This document shows, piece by piece, positions 6,247 through 7,301 of a stretch of 7,301 bases of DNA; the first letter of the stretch is position 1, and every line of letters begins with the position of its first letter. Origin of the DNA: Candidatus Fermentibacterota bacterium (GTDB lineage Bacteria; Fermentibacterota; Fermentibacteria; Fermentibacterales; JCC-6). Made by a program: the position numbers and the translations under genes. The DNA is taken from assembly GCA_030607835.1 (NCBI GenBank), contig JAUWJE010000091.1:1-7301 (forward strand). The letters are read 5' to 3'. The notes under the pieces were generated by a model that saw only the letters and a program-made list of their open reading frames with translations, was not told where the DNA came from and searched no databases.

Positions 6247-6632
6247 GCAGAACATTCTCTATCACGAAACCAGCGTAAATAAATTATCAGACATAAAGCC
6301 ATACCCGCTGTGTCAGCAATGAAATCACCTGCAGAGCAATCTCTCCCAGGAATATAACTCTGGTGTATCTCATCAAGAAGAGCCCATATGCAGCCAAAAG
6401 AGAACAGAAAAAGCAGAGGATGAAAACCTCTGCACAGATCCCTGTTCAGAAGAAGTGAAGCGAACAAAAGAAAATACTCGATTGCATGAAAAATTTTATC
6501 CTGCATCGGGAAAAGAGGAGGTATAATATCGACAGAAGGCTGGTGACTCAGATAGAAGATAAAAGCCAACATAAACAGAAGAGAACCTCTTCTTGCCAGC
6601 AACCTAACCGTTTGCCCGTTGTTCTCAGTCAT
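6243..6632 (-). CDS. VanZ-like small membrane protein
   Basis: VanZ-family proteins are small integral membrane proteins; VanZ itself gives low-level teicoplanin resistance, but most family members have no known role. The 129-residue product has about four hydrophobic segments (17-31, 47-63, 71-87, 105-120). It carries the family motifs: Asp45-Lys46 with His49 (QDKIFHAIEY), then Asp87-Glu88, Gln91 and PGR (DEIHQSYIPGRD, 87-98), and Asp103 and Gly110 (DFIADTAG). The ATG at 6632 overlaps the stop of the upstream GGDEF gene by 8 bases and has little Shine-Dalgarno, so it is likely translated by coupling. Context gives no antibiotic-resistance partner genes, so resistance should not be assumed. 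Confidence 0.88.
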   Translation of the reverse strand: MTENNGQTVRLLARRGSLLFMLAFIFYLSHQPSVDIIPPLFPMQDKIFHAIEYFLLFASLLLNRDLCRGFHPLLFLFSFGCIWALLDEIHQSYIPGRDCSAGDFIADTAGMALCLIIYLRWFRDRECSA

Positions 6633-7301
6633 GCGGTACGGTATCCGTAAGACCCACTTTTTGAATCAGACAGTTGCCGCATCCCGTTTTAGAGGCCTCA
6701 GCAGCGATATTTTTCGCTTCACCGGGTAACTGCTGAACCTTCCTGTTAATATGTGTGTAACATCCACCAATCGATGCTGTAATTGATATTTGCGTTTGCG
6801 ATGTGCTGGACACATACCGCCATGAAAGTGTATCCGCCACTCTCTGGCTCAGGGCTTCCATTTCCGCTTTCCCTGCCTTTGGAATGCATGCTGCAAAACT
6901 GTCCGGACCGGTTCGTGAAATCAATATATCCTCAGAAAAACAGTTGCTGAAGCGGATAGCCGCTTCCTTCAGGACATTGTCTGCTTCTCTATAACCATGG
7001 TTCCTGTTAATTAAGTCGAACCCATCAATATCTGCAATAAGCACACCAACTGACCATCCGTATGTCTGCACTCTTTTTGCCATCTCATGCAAATGTCTGT
7101 CAAAAAGTGTGATCCCTGGGAGCCCTGTCAGAGTGTCCCGTCCGGAAATATTTCTGAATCTGCTTCGGAAATCTGCCAGTTCATCAGTCAGGGCAAGCAA
7201 TCCTGCAGCCGCAAGAAGAATACTCTCATGATACTTATCAAAAACCCTGTCATCTTCGTGCTCAGCTATGATAACAGCAATCACTTCGTCATTACGGATA
7301 A
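6625..7301 (-). CDS. GAF-GGDEF protein, degenerate diguanylate cyclase domain (N-terminus cut by window edge)
   Basis: GGDEF domains make cyclic di-GMP or, when degenerate, bind GTP or act as regulators. The frame is open to the right edge, so the 5' end is missing; a GTG at 7284 is internal, since the residues before it continue a domain. The visible part starts with what looks like the end of a GAF sensor domain (NDEVIAVIIAEHEDDRVFDKYH), a linker helix, then a GGDEF domain: DTLTGLPG (50-57 counted from that GTG), the metal/nucleotide stretch ADIDGFDLINRNHGYREAD (84-102), the signature site and SIGGCY (171-176). The signature GG[D/E]EF is replaced by GPDSF (6909-6895), losing the second Gly and the catalytic Glu, and the RxxD inhibitory site is absent. 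Catalysis is therefore doubtful. It overlaps the VanZ-like gene by 8 bases. The GAF part is inferred from a short tail only. Confidence 0.85.
   Translation of the reverse strand, partial: IRNDEVIAVIIAEHEDDRVFDKYHESILLAAAGLLALTDELADFRSRFRNISGRDTLTGLPGITLFDRHLHEMAKRVQTYGWSVGVLIADIDGFDLINRNHGYREADNVLKEAAIRFSNCFSEDILISRTGPDSFAACIPKAGKAEMEALSQRVADTLSWRYVSSTSQTQISITASIGGCYTHINRKVQQLPGEAKNIAAEASKTGCGNCLIQKVGLTDTVPHD

Overview
Every convincing gene in this 7.3 kb window lies on the minus strand, so the text below reads from high to low coordinates. The layout is compact, with genes overlapping by 4 to 11 bases. The content suggests a diderm bacterium: there is a lipobox lipoprotein with a coiled coil and a secreted LysM protein. 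The core cluster phoH - pgpH - ybeY - CNNM/CorC family - recO mixes the Firmicutes-type order (phoH, a pgpH/yqfF c-di-AMP phosphodiesterase, ybeY, later recO) with the proteobacterial ybeZ-ybeY-ybeX grouping. One candidate promoter also fits the TAnnTTTG element of Bacteroidota-type promoters. I infer a mid-GC, probably uncultivated lineage, possibly near the FCB group, with low confidence.

Region 1 (7301-6243): the C-terminal part of a GAF-GGDEF protein, cut by the window edge and with a degenerate active-site motif. It overlaps a small VanZ-like membrane protein by 8 bases.

Region 2 (6246-5095): an intergenic stretch with two candidate promoters, then a two-gene envelope unit. This is a 90-residue coiled-coil lipoprotein followed by a secreted protein with a coiled coil and two LysM domains. 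Both proteins end in Gly-Gly-Ser-Arg. A strong intrinsic terminator closes the unit.

Region 3 (5078-1): the conserved housekeeping cluster. phoH (ATPase linked to RNA metabolism), pgpH (c-di-AMP hydrolysis), ybeY (16S rRNA maturation and ribosome quality control), a CBS-domain membrane protein of the CNNM/CorC family, and recO (recombinational repair, cut by the left edge). The terminator before phoH leaves only about 18 bases before its start codon, so this cluster must be reached by readthrough or by a promoter inside the LysM gene.

Most of the window is ordinary conserved biology and I see no mobile element, CRISPR array, RNA gene or clearly new multi-gene system. The points most worth a second look are the terminator in front of phoH, the lipoprotein/LysM pair with matching C-termini, the degenerate GGDEF and DUF21 sites, and the unclear start of recO.
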